Shown: positions 48,301-61,141 of the stretch, in pieces
How positions within the stretch are numbered: the stretch's first letter is position 1
How the letters are laid out: each line of letters begins with the position of its first letter
Assembly: GCA_004009845.1 (NCBI GenBank)
Contig: RMBW01000152.1
Location: forward strand, 1 to 64,000
From: Davidsoniella eucalypti
Taxonomy: Eukaryota; Ascomycota; Sordariomycetes; Microascales; Ceratocystidaceae
Direction: 5' to 3'
Length of the DNA stretch: 64,000 bases
Program-made: the position numbers and the translations under genes
Notes under the pieces: model-generated
The model's database searches: none
What the model saw: only the letters and a program-made list of their open reading frames with translations
What the model was told of the DNA's origin: nothing

Positions 48301-51300
48301 TTCTCACAAGGGTCTCATGGACCAAAAAAATAAAACCTATTATCATTATTGAGAAATTATATACCAAGGCACCAGGATCCCATGTTTTGGTATGGGTCTG
48401 TTTTTTTTTTTCTTCTTGCTGGGGTCAGTTGTCAATGCATGCCTCCTGGTTTTATTTTTATTTTTTTATTTTTTTATACGTATAAAAGTGGTATTATTCG
48501 GTTAAATTTTTGTATGTAGTAGAGTACTTGTAGAGTATTATTGGTAGTTATAGGCTAGGATATGTGGTTTGGCTACAAAAAACCGAACCATTGCCTCGGT
48601 CCCTAATCCCAGCCCTTTGTTATACGATAATGATTGGATAGATATAGTAGCTATCAGGTACAACCTCCAAGGGTATTAGACAGCCTTGGCCTTGAAAATA
48701 TGCCTAAGCCGGCAGCCTTTTTTTTTTTTAATCTTTTTTTTTCCAAGTCCTAATCCATATGTAGTAACTAGACATAACGGAGACATATTTCGTGACTTCA
48801 CACGCTTAGCAAAATGCCTCTTACATATTGCCACTACAAAATGTAAGCTCTTCAGGTACATGTAATGATATAGATACAAATTGTGTATGTATATATACGT
48901 TCTGAATTATTTTTCCTTTCCTGTTGTCTTCGCCTAGCTTATACTGCATGAGGTTTAAGCACACCGCTTTTGCCAGGACAAGGCATTCAGGCAAGATATC
49001 TCAGAGACTGGCGGTACAGGGACAAATAGCCTGTAGTATGCTGTCAACTCTATGTCCCCTCTCCTAAACACCATTGTCCATAGTTCCTCACCATTATACC
49101 CTTTACCCTTATTCCCGTCTTCCCGTAGTAGCCCAGTCCCCGTTTGCCGCTGGCTTCCCGTCGTTTCTCATTGTAGTCCTGTTATTGCCCATTCCGCTAT
49201 GCATAGCGTCTATCAAAATCATAGCTCAGATTGACGGCCGCTCAAACCTGGTGTCTGATTTTCGACAAAGTACTCTTCAATTATTAAGCTATGGTTCTTT
49301 TTTCATTGTTATTATATAGCTCAGAAATGCTAGTAATTATTTCGTAATTTCTGGACACAGTTGTGCTGTCTTAAGTTGATCTTTCTTTTTTTTTTTTTCC
49401 AACCAGACGCTCGATAGTATATTTATATGTATTTTAGTCATTGATAGCTCAAGATTGCCCATGCAAGACAAGAAGGTGATGTTAATATATCCTGGGCGCT
49501 GCACCGTCAACTAGTAATTCTTTTAATGTTGTGCTTTGCTAAAGCAAGGGTTATACACGCAATATATCAACTGACAAGCGCCCGGCTTAGCTGATGATGT
49601 ATTGAAGTGTCAAAGATTCGAGACAAACTATTCATTCAAGTTAAATTTAGGATGGCCAAGATTATCACTAATTACTACAACTGAAAGGTTTGCACTAATG
49701 GGGCCCCAAAACTTGGCCGCAAAGACGAGGATAGCGTGTTCTTGATACGAGGTAACCCTAACTTCACCCTGGATATATAATCTTTGTCCGACAGCATATT
49801 ACTACGTCCATATAAATAACGTGATTCATTCAGCCTGTACAGATATATGCATCCTGTTAACAGAAGCTCGAACCACGAGGGCTTCGGGTCGGAATTTCCT
49901 CTCATATTGAAGAGTTTTATGCTTCGGTCTACAGTGCATATTGTATACATGACCCTAGATTGTGGTATGCTATGGCTGGTGCTTCAAGTCTTCCATGGCA
50001 GCAAGAGGTCATGGCCATGCTAGTACGGGCTTCTACTTCTGGCCTTGACCTTGCTACCGTGCCGCTGCTCATCATGCAACACTACTATCACGTCGGATCG
50101 TACCCGTCGATACCGAAGAGAGAATATGAAAAGAACATCTTTAATGGTTTTTTTTTTGGTGGGTGGGAGAAAAAGAAGGGGTAATACCCATACATACCTA
50201 CACTGTAGTCTCGGTTGCAGACGACGAGGGCGATGGCATGATATCGAAATATTGACCGTCTCTCTTTCTTTTCCCGGCCCCGAAATAGTAGTATTGACGT
50301 TACGGTTGGGCATTTTAGTAGTACTAGTAACAATGCATTGCGATTTGCATGTTGTCCACCGCCTTTGTAGAAGCTAATACTTTCTTTATTAGACAGATGG
50401 TAGGGGAAGGGCCCGAAAAGGGTAGCAAAAAATAATTGATTGCGGTGAAGGGGCCTGCCAAAGTCTCCTGGCATAAGAGCAACAAAAGGCTTTTGGGGTT
50501 ACAGTAGGCATAAGTTACTGGCTTTCAAGGTAGTTATCATGTCGATCATAGGCAACACAACAACTATACGCACAAGTTAGGATGTCATCTATCACGGGAG
50601 CGACGTTAGCTACTACATGTATGTTGTTATGGTCCCGGGGTTGCAACAACATGGGCCTTTGGATGGTCGATTATACAGCACTAACAACAGCCATTGGTCT
50701 AATAAAGCACTACAACTGGTAACTCATGAAGAAACTCACTTGGTATTGGTATCATCACGAGTGTTTCCGTACACGCGGGTATAGCAAACAACGGCCACAA
50801 ACGCCGATCATACGGGCTGGCGTAGTATTGGCGATTATGCGAGTAGCAATTATCCAATGATGTGCCCTTTAGGCCACCGCCAGGCGCCATTGCAATCATA
50901 GACGATAACCGTAGCATCTCTAGTGTCATGTGCTGTTCAAACAACATGTACCACAGAAATGGCAAGAATAACACTGTCAAGCGAAGACAAAGTGCTAGAC
51001 AGCGGATGCGTTCGCAGATTGTCTTACGACCTTGCCAATCAGTTATCAAGGCAAAATTCAGAGGCCGTGGTAGCTAGTCGGCGATGTGCAAATGTCACGG
51101 GAGCAAATCATCAGGGCTATACTGCTAGTTGTACATACATCAACGTATATCTAGTTGGCTGGGCGAGGCAGCATACCATCGGGATGCCACATTTCTGATT
51201 TATTTATTAGATAGCTAGTGAAAGAAGAGCGAACTACTTAGAGACTGGTTCATGGATTGGTATGCCCTAATCGTCTAAAGCGGTGCCAGAATCACTATCG

Positions 51301-54300
51301 CTCCCCATAGAAGATAAACACCCCACCACCCTATGAAGCTAGACTTGGGACGGCTGCCAACATTTTCCAAGAACAACTCACCCCAGCCACCAAATTCTTC
51401 AAGGAACAGGGCTATCATGGGTCGATAGTAATGGCACAAGGTTCTATTCTTCGAATAGTTTCTTGCATCCTTCTCGAGAACGTCTTCTGCATAATAAGGC
51501 CTGAAGTGCAAGGCCTCTCCCTTCGTAGATTGCTTGTCTCGGTAGATCAACAACCTGTTCCCCGGCCCAATATTGACCTTTTTACCCTGATGTTGTCGCC
51601 TTGTATCCTCTGGCCGCTGATCTTGTGCCTAGATAGTTCACGGCTTCGAAGCCGTGGATCCCTATGGATTCAGTAGTAAGACCTTTGGGACAAGAGAAAT
51701 GCCTACAAGTCCAATTGCGAAGTGGATTTTGCCTGTTTGGCCGCCACTGGTTTCCTTGTCTGTGCATCTTTGGTCGCTAGAACTAAGGTCGCTGTCAAAA
51801 CCGTTAGTTAGGTGTACGGCCAATCACCATACTTGGCTGCTGCTAAAAAGCACCTGAAGGCTCTCTATTACTACTCCATTTCTGTAATGTATCTGTACAT
51901 ATTACATATTCTACATGGTTTCTGGTTCATGCGACATAGAGATATGCGGTGGAGTTGTTAACAGACGCCCGTTGATCAGACGCTGTCATGGGCTTATCAA
52001 AATATAAGCGCCTTGGCATTACGGAGAGCCTCTTCCTGCCAATGAGGGTATCTTTTCTCTTGTAGTATTATTTTCTTTTTGTCTGTAGGAGGTTATTCGT
52101 ATCGATACGACTGACGAATCCGGCCTTTTGTCGCGGAACACGGAACCTTGCTCGCTTCGTCTGCTAAACATCGTATTTATCTTGGCTGTATTCTCATCTT
52201 CGGTTTGCTTGCAGCTTGGTAGTATACTAGAGCTGCTGATATCTCGACTTGAGACGACGGGCACCAACGCACCGGTACAGATTGGCCTGGGCCGAAACAG
52301 TCCAATATCTCCTTTTCCCCCATATTCCCATGCAGAGATGTCTTCTCTGCGAGGTTCAATCTGGCGAAAAGATACGGTAGAAATGATGATATAAAACACA
52401 ATACCTTGGGCGTACTGGCAAATTCGTTAGTTTGGGAACCAGGACTTGGGAATTCGTCCGTAGCCAAGCCACATCTGAGTTTATTAATCGCAGACCAGGA
52501 CTCTGGCAGGTTTAAACCTGGCCATCTCTAGCCTTGCTATCTCAGTTGTTTCTTGCCCTATTTGGGATAGCCAATACGCCTGTTTTTGATCACCAGTCAA
52601 TGCGTTCGATGATGGATTCCGTAGCGAGGGAAAACAACAGTGCAATCATTTGGATTGGCTGTGGGTTTTCTTCCAGTTCTAGTCTTCTCTCTGATTATTA
52701 TCTTGGACACATGCTAGAATCATGCTTGAACCCGGAGTTGTCATTGGTATCGCCAGAGCTGACTGGGCGTTCTTGGCACGCCCTTCTGGCGAGGCATACC
52801 ACCGCTCTAGCAGTAGGATAATTGTTTATATTGCTCGGAGGAAATCCCATGCCCAGGCACACATACCGACGCTGATTTAGGACAGCCGGCTCCATTCCCC
52901 GTCGCTCCGGACGATGGGCTGGGAGTTTTTAATAGAGTGTGTATCTGTGCACTAGGAGTCCTCAAAAGAATGCTGGACTTGGGTTGGCTAGTTTTATTAA
53001 CTATCCTTGATCCATCCTATTTACACCCGTGTACAGATAATCAAATATCCGCCCAAGTAGATTCAGCTTCTGGTATATGGCCGTAGTGATTGGATCGAAT
53101 TGCTTGCGTATTGTAGTCAAGGCCTTAACAGTACCAAGATCTGCGCTATAGTTGTATTTCTTGATATGATGGAATTGCTTTATGCTCGCTAAAGGCATCC
53201 TTCCAATCATACAGATTTTACAGTAGTAATAAGGACCTATCGACTTGGCCTCGTTTCCAGTTAGCTAGATTTAAATTTACAGGAACCTTAAGTAGTGCAA
53301 AATTAGGCTCAAAGAGGTGTCCAACGCAGTGTTCCCCGTCCTTAAGCTAGCATGGGTGGTAGGCTACATTACTGCCTTCGTGAGCCGGTTACCTACGAGC
53401 ATTGTGCAGACCGGACGCGAAGGTACAGTATAATGACATGTATTTCCAGCTCGACTTGTATTACAACTTGACTGTTGAAATACATATAATGGGATATTCA
53501 CGGGTCTCGTCATATAATACTAGGGCTGTCCAGTGAAATGGTTGTTAAAACGCTTGAGCCAACGTACGGACAAACCTCTTGGACAAAACCCTTATAAAAC
53601 TGAGGCTAACAAGAACCAGGTACTACGCTCGATCTGCGAGATATAGCATTACGTTAGCGTGTATTGCGTGACAGGTAGTGATGAAACCGTGTTATCGCCC
53701 ACCAGCCTCGAACTTGGTGTCAAAATGTATCTCTATATGTTTACGTGCCAACAAAAGTCCAAACATCAATGGTTGATTATGCTAGTGGGGTGACAATGGA
53801 CCCAAAAAATGATAATTGCGGACATGATTAACCTACAGTCTCAGCAATGCCATCTTGGGGCGCATCAGTAAACAATGTTCCATTTCTTTCGTTTTTAGTG
53901 TTTAGATCACGGGATCACATACAATGCTAAATGCATCTGAGCTAGTTTCATCCCACAATGGTCTCTTTTGAGAGCTTATCGCCGAGAATGGCAATAAAAA
54001 AAGCACTATCTCACGATGTGTAATGGCATTGTGTTTCTATCGATTCTGATCTTCCTTTTGTCTGTCCATGGTGACAGATATCGCGTGTTTTAACAGGCCA
54101 GATAAGACCTTGAAAGTCTATAATTACATGTAACACGTATGAAGAAAAGAGAAAGTCTACTACTGTGTGATGCAACTGTGGGACTTTATTGTTTCCAAAC
54201 ATCAAGTTCTTCGAGTAGTATGTTTGGACAAAAGAAAGCACAGAATATCATAGAGGGTTGAAGGGATAAGCAGTACATAATTTGACTCCTGTCAGGACGT

Positions 54301-57300
54301 CGGTTTGGGGCATGCTTCTCTATTTTACTCTTTAGTCCCTGCTAATGGGCGCCGGAACAGTCTGTCACAGCCAAAACCTCAGACGCCAAGCTAGGACAGA
54401 AGTCAATTCTAGAGTGATCATCATGCCTGTCCGCCCGCACAGCAGCAGATAAACAAATTATACAGGACGGGATCAGATACGCCGTTCGTCTATCCTTATT
54501 AGTTTCCTGTCTGTTATCAATGTCTCATCTCTTGACACAGGGCCTCCTTCGCGCCGTTGGAGGCACCTGTCACTTCAGAGCTAAACCAACTGCACAATAG
54601 TGCATTATTACATGTATAGCCCGTACCAAGGTTCTACGTGCTATCTTATGCCCAATCCAGAATTCTAGCAGCCTAGTATATTTACTGGGTGACATCTACA
54701 TCAATGTCAGCCAAGCTGTGTATAAAAATCGAACTTGCGGAATTGTTTTAGTTGCCACCGGAGACGGATAATCTGATAAACTGCGATATGCAGGTCGAAT
54801 CCTCCCAGCAGGAACAGGAAAAAGAAGATGACCGCTTACTGCGCTCGCTTCAGCAGGCCAAACTGTCGTTAAGATCCCAGAGAAAATCCTATGTCTTAAC
54901 GATACAACCACTACCAATCCGACTGTATTCGTGTATTACCAGTCTTCAATGCTTCTTTTCCCGAAAGAGATCACTAACAGTATCAATAACATGGACAGCA
55001 TTAAGTTAGCCCTCTAAAACAAAGCTCAGGCCACAACTGATGGACCAAAATGTTCAATGATCTCCATCCCGAGGCACACAAAACACAAACAAATTAGCTG
55101 GATTGAGTACAACACGTAATGATAGAGTCGTGCCCAGTAGGATGCTCGCAAAGCTTCCCGACTTCCTGCCCATGGGCTCCTCAACGTTGTAGCAGCCATA
55201 ATCCCAATTTCTCGGGGGACTACGTAGAGTGTGGTCGACTGTTTCAAAAGAATATTTCCTGGGATGCTGTTACTACGCGAATATTGTACGGCACTGTATC
55301 GAATGCCAGATGTAACGCTGGGCTACATTATTCTGTACGGGTATGCAAACTTGTCGGGTAGTTCCTATAATATCGCGGCTTATACGCTTTTTGCAGTGAT
55401 GGAGTATCAGGGAAATGCTACTTTCTGCTACGAAATGTTTTCTCGATCACGGGCGAGTTTAGTCTTCTCCCCGACGACGGCTGTTGCGGGTTTGAACCCG
55501 GATGTCAGCCAAGAATTAGCTGTGCCTCCAGTAGGCAAACTCTGGTAGGGAAACAGAAGAAGTAAACGTCCTCGACGTTCCCTCCAATTCGTTTGTTATA
55601 AGTTCCCAGACCAGTCAGTGCTAGCTTCAAAATAGCATTCGTCTTCAGCCACTGCTTTCGTTCCCAGTCTGATACTGTATACATATAGCCGCTGAAGTAA
55701 AGGTAGATAGATTTTCCACCAAGGGACCATGAGTAGAGACGCTAGTGAAGCCACCAACTCGCCAAATCCACAAGCGTGGGTTTCTCTTACCTTGGATTTG
55801 GTATTGGTAGCCTGGTCACTACTGTGTAAGAAACGAAAGAGGAAAAAAACCCAACAAGCGAAAATAAAAGGCCCCTCCAAGTGTTTGTCTAGGTGTGTGT
55901 CATTGCGCTATTTTCCAGGGTTCAGGTAGACATGTTGATAGCTTATACCAATTGGAATCTAACCCTCGAATACAGGCCCATTGCGCATCCACTTCCTTGG
56001 GATATAACAATTAGATTCATATCATAGTTCAAGGGTGGCATTCCGTTATATACAGTGTATTTATTTCTTAAGAAGGCCCAAAGAAATCATATAAGACAAA
56101 CCAGGGTCGTTTGGCTATGCTTATTGTTTTCAGTTTATCAAGCCCTCTGTAATAGGAAACTGAAAATTCATTAATCCCAGGAGTCAGGGTATGCGGGCAC
56201 CCAGTCCGACGGATACAAAACTAAAATAAAAATATAAAAATAAAAATAAATAGTATTCGTCCCAGTGTCCTGTCCAGCGTGCTGGGTAGTCTAGTGAATC
56301 ATCGTTGAATTTCATGTACAATCTTCCGATCACTCTGGATGAAGGCTGAGTAGTAGGTCAAGCTGAAGTTCGTGCTTATCCACCAAGTATCTCGTTGATA
56401 CCCTGCGACACTACTCGAGTCAGGGTTTCTTTTCTTTTGTTGTTTCCTCGTCTTATGTATAATACAGCAGGCTGGTAAACCAAAGCACTCGCTCAGACTT
56501 TGCGAATTAGCGACCAGGTTCAACCTAACAGTCGGTGACTAGTTATCAGTTCATACCCGACAAGTTGGTGTTGACCCTGGTTCGTTATTTTTCTTTCTCT
56601 TTTAGTCGAGCTGCGCCGCTCCAAATCCAATTGTACAAGCAGAGTTGTACTTTGCTGCATTCTTTGTTGCCGTGTTATTCTACTCCAACCCAAAAATTTG
56701 CTACATGATCACCACAATATATTTCTTAACGGGTCTGTTTCCGGTCACAAGTCTGTAACTATATTCACTGGCAATACGGGGAACATGTTTCCTTTTTCTG
56801 GTCTGTTGGATCGCTGGAGAATGATACCAATTTGAAAAGAGCAGTTCCAGCCTATCAATGACTGTGAAATTGCAGTTCTAGCTGTTTTTATTCAGTAATT
56901 AAATTGTCTCAGAGACGGTTTATTCTCTGAATACATAAGTAGGTAGCCTGGAAATTTTACTGTTCAGGGCTTGAAATACTACACTAACAAGCTTCCCCGG
57001 AGGAATTTCCAGGGCAGAACATCAAAACAAAATGTATTTAACACTGAGTTAACTAATAAAGTTCATAATATTCCATTGTAACAGCGGAAGGTTTACTTGT
57101 ATTATTTTTTCCAAAAGCGGATTTGTCGACAGCCCTGTATAAATCTACCACTCTTGTCACTTGGTAAATCATTGCCAGGTACAGGACAGGAGTATAATAC
57201 TATCCTAATATGTAAATGTGTATGTCGTCCAAGAGGAAAGCCTTCGGAAATCCGGAAGCTATTCGCCTGATGAATCCGCAGCAAGTATCAAACACAACTA

Positions 57301-60300
57301 TTGAGTCAGCTGAACCGGAGTTGTTGACTTCAAAATCCGGAATCTCGAGAGTTAGAACCTGATCACACAGGAACGAACCTAGAGCTCGTCTTATATTGGA
57401 TTATAGAAATAAAACCTTTGGTTTTCTCATTCTTGCCTTCTCTCGTTACATGCGCTCAGGCATTCTCAAGGCTCCATTATCTACAACAGCTGCACCGAGA
57501 TAGTTGCCGTAAGGATATAATGAGAAAAGGCTAGACTCTACGGGTTGATTCAAAGCCCAGTATATACCGTCTACTACTCTACAATATCTAGTTAGAACAC
57601 CTGCAAGCTATCGAATTAGCAATTTGCTCTACCCATGTTCCCAGCTGTCGGGTGAGCTTTTGATGAGAGAGAATAGCTCTAGATTTCAGTAGTTCCCTTC
57701 ACGTACTTGTCAAATTTTATGAGAAAAGAATCGATACCCAATACATTCACCTCGAGGTGTCAGTATTCAGCCCATGATAAAAGAAGAAAGAAGACAAGAT
57801 ATGGACCCTTTCGGTTTGGCGGATGAAATCACATGCAATTCTATGCAATACAGCTGTAGTTGTTTGACAGTTGTCCTTGCCTATGCCTATCCAGTGAACT
57901 ATGTATCGCGTATCATTCTTGAAAGGATTTCTTAGGCAACCAACCTAGTTTTTCAAGGGTACGTGAGTTAGCATATTGATAACCTTTAACCCTAGGATTC
58001 ATTGCTCTAACGGAAAAAAAAAACATGTCATATTCCAGCCAGTCGTTCCTGTCATCAACAATTTTTCTTGGGAGAGTTTGACATTCAGATATAACACAGG
58101 GATTCATGTAGTAAAGCTAAGGGTACGAGGTTAGCACGTTGTAAACGATGACGATTATACAAGCAGAACCCATTACAGTTTGTACAAGCAGCGGAAGGAA
58201 ATTACCAGCGGTCTGTGTAATTCTAATATGGAGTAGACATCTGTACACTGAACCCAAATCTGACCGAGATGCCCGTTTCTTACATGTATACGAACAAGAT
58301 AATCACAAGACGAACCAATATCAAACCCTGCAAGTATGTACAAAGGGTAAATATGCGACCCTATACTCGAACACTTTCTTTGTGAGCATTGTTATCACCG
58401 TAAAGTTTCCCACGGGGTAAGCTTACGAACGCGGGGCTCTACCAAGACGTTCCGGGCGTCAAACTAGGTAAGATATAGCTGGGGGATATCTAGCGGTCAC
58501 GGGAGACAGGTTCCGAGATGGCGTCAGGCATGAACTGCATAGCCAGCAAACCTATTGCTGAATCCCGCCCGGTTTTAAAGACTACATAGTATCGGCGCGT
58601 TAGGCAAAAATTCACGAGCACCCGAGTGGCTAACAACTCAAAGAAGCAACTATGAAAATAATATAGAAAATAATGAAAGATCAAAGTAGAGGCACCCATC
58701 ACACCGCTGAATTGCACTAATACACTAACAGTGTGTTTGTAAATGGCCAAATGGCTGGGTTGTATGCATAATCCTGCCTTGATGCTTTCAATATGCAGAC
58801 AAAAAAGGCGTGGTATTTTGAGCCTGATAGCCCCTTCACCGCATTTGTATTCCAAACGACACCGAGATTTGAGAGTAACGATGGAAACAATCTGCCAGCT
58901 GGTAGCAATAGAGCCTGAAAGATAAGGTCACACTCTCGGATACCATATTCCAAAACGTAATATCACGACTTCCTTTTCTTCCATATATGCCCTGTATTTT
59001 CATAAAAATATTAGGTACACGCTGGGTACAGAGGACTAGTCGATATTAGTGATTGGCTTTATAGCGCTTGGAGACAGATCCTGGCTAGTTATGGTGCTCT
59101 CCTACCCATGGCATTATCATACTTACAGGGCCATTATTAAGACAATAGTAACTGCGAATGGCCGTTCCTTGCACTAAGCAGAATAAAATGTGCCTGTAAC
59201 ATGAGAGTGTGACAGGCCATCCTACAAAGTCCTTAGGACTACCTTTTTGAGTAGGATACATGTGTAAGTCAACAGTAGATGGGGAAGAGAAATGAAATCT
59301 ACAGGCTTGTTTTTTCCTCCCGATGCACCAGTACAAAGGGCTCTACATACCGTCGATAGAATCCAACCTCTTTACACCCGAAGTATCTCCACCGCCTGAT
59401 GACTAGGGGAAGATACTTTTAGAGGTGTCGGATACAGGTCCTTTTCTTGGGGACTACAGAGTTGGCTACTTATTCCTCGAGCTTGGAATCTATACTAATG
59501 TCCCTTATTCATGAATCATGCAAGTATCGTAGCTCGAGCCAATAGTAGCACCTGTGGGCAACACCTGAGAAATGGGCGTCTCGATCACACTTGTAATCAA
59601 ACATGTAACCTATTAATTGATGGCTTCGACCATTAGGCCCTATACTCTCTCTAAGAACCTAAAATTGAATAGCAATCCCAAGGGAAAAGATCCCCGGTGA
59701 CTACCGGATGCCCTCCCCGAAAGCTATTACTAGCTCGTTTACCATATATATCCACAAAGTTTTTATGTTAGTTGCCACTTCCATGGCATAACTAGGAGCA
59801 TAAGGTCTTGATTGCATGTCATCTGTTCAGCTGCCTATCGCTTCCGCCGTCCCCCCTCCAACATAATCCCTATAACTCTACAGGCCCTTTTTAGCCATCC
59901 CGACCGAACTGTCAGTGCTAATGGACGATCATTAACTAGCAAATTTTGTTATACGTATGTACAAGCGAGACTGTTAACAAGAAGATATCGTCTAGCTATA
60001 CTATTCAGAGTCTTTCAAAATTCTCCGATCAGCGGAAATAATGAAGCCAAAAATAGATATGAGTAAACAATCCATTTCTCCTCGTTAACTACACCATTTA
60101 CTCCATGCAGCGTACCTTTCCTGTTGCGGGTAACAATAAACTCAGATGTCAACAAAGAAGCAAAGATCTGAGCTTACAGGCCGTGTTGCTCTTATTGTTC
60201 CCTGATATATACATACATACATCTAGACAGAATATCAACCACAGTACTGGGGCAGCGGCATACACGGCGCTCGGAATTACTGGAGACGACTGGGGATAAA

Positions 60301-60829
60301 ATAGTGGTAACATGATACTCCATGATATGTATCATATTCGATATTCTATCCCGAGCATACGAGAGAAGACGAGGCCATAGAAGCGAGGTTGCCGGTCTCA
60401 AATTCCATCACGTCTTTGGCGTTACTAGCTGTTTCATTTAATCTCTTCCAGGAAGTGTTTGAACGCATATAACCCAGGCGTTAGAAATGGCTTCGTCACT
60501 ACATGGTATTTTCATCAATTCGTGATTGATCCTACAGCGTCTTCCGCAAGGCCAAAGAAACGATCTCAATGGTCAGAACTATTCCAGAAAACAATGCTGT
60601 AGGATGTGACATTTCCACATTCATAAAACTTATATTACGCTGCTGCGACAGAAAAGCACCTGTCGTTAACTTCCCCCGAGCTGAGCCCAAACTGTGATAT
60701 TTCTAGTATAGATCATGATTAAGTGGATAATGCCATTCCGTTGGAGAGTTTTTACCCCCAGTGGGCAGCCTCTTTGAGGGTTCTGGATTCTCGACCCCGC
60801 GGCGTGGAATCTTGTTGCTGTGCTTCCAT

Positions 60830-61141
60830 AGCACCCGACTCGATTACGCCAAAATTTTATTTCTTACGGCCAACGATCACCAGCCTCTTGGGGGCTCACT
60901 GAATAGTGGGGATTGTGGCTTCACTCAGGGAGTTGGTTTTGTGGGTCTGTCTTTTGGGGATTTGGTTTTGGTGGAGGCACAGTTTTTTTTTGTTGTTTGT
61001 TGCTCTTAGTGGCAGTATGGACCACTAGTTCTTCGGGGCTAGGGGACGGCGTCGTCCCGCGGAGGACTTTAAATATCTGTAACCAATCCGGCGTCGTATG
61101 ATCTTAGTGATTTAGGTAGCCATTAAATATAATCAAATCAA
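60830..61141 (+). mobile_element. Retroelement copy C (second copy of the outer element)
   Basis: This copy matches 6566-6888 and 7775-7817 over nearly the whole length, starting at the same base (AGCACCCGACTCG) and ending with the ATAATCAAATCAA tail. A deletion after CCGTCCCGC-type sequence near 61057 removes about 35 bp relative to the 6.5-kb copy, and the poly-T is shorter. The 872-bp insertion is absent, so this copy shows the empty site. I see no clear target duplication around it. Confidence 0.85.

Larger units (their letters stand above)
18079..53038. repeat. Scattered 9-mer ATCTGTACA, ten exact copies
   Basis: Plus-strand copies start at 18079, 27459, 32614, 33960, 43823, 51891 and 58239; reverse copies (TGTACAGAT) start at 44095, 49836 and 53030. 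The span given covers all but the copy at 58239. By simple chance about 0.5 copies would be expected in 64 kb on both strands; AT bias raises this only a little. None lies in a coding exon. Most are flanked by TA-rich sequence. Confidence 0.6.
27303..60829. other. 33-kb gene desert
   Basis: I find no gene with a domain, a consistent frame or a splice pattern on either strand, and no clear tRNA, rRNA or transposase. The longest frames (29542-30066, 33440-33979, 39803-40306, all plus) begin at non-ATG codons or lack any family resemblance. The stretch is moderately AT-rich rather than extreme. It carries TA microsatellites (27711-27729, 29629-29645), homopolymer T/A tracts, and eight of the ten listed ATCTGTACA copies, or nine counting 58239. 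Small lineage-specific genes or noncoding RNAs could be missed without expression data. Confidence 0.6.

Noticed and set aside
55487..55500. GGGTTTGAACCCG, resembling a tRNA B-box
   Set aside because: No A-box, acceptor stem or anticodon arm at the right distance; it is a simple short palindrome.
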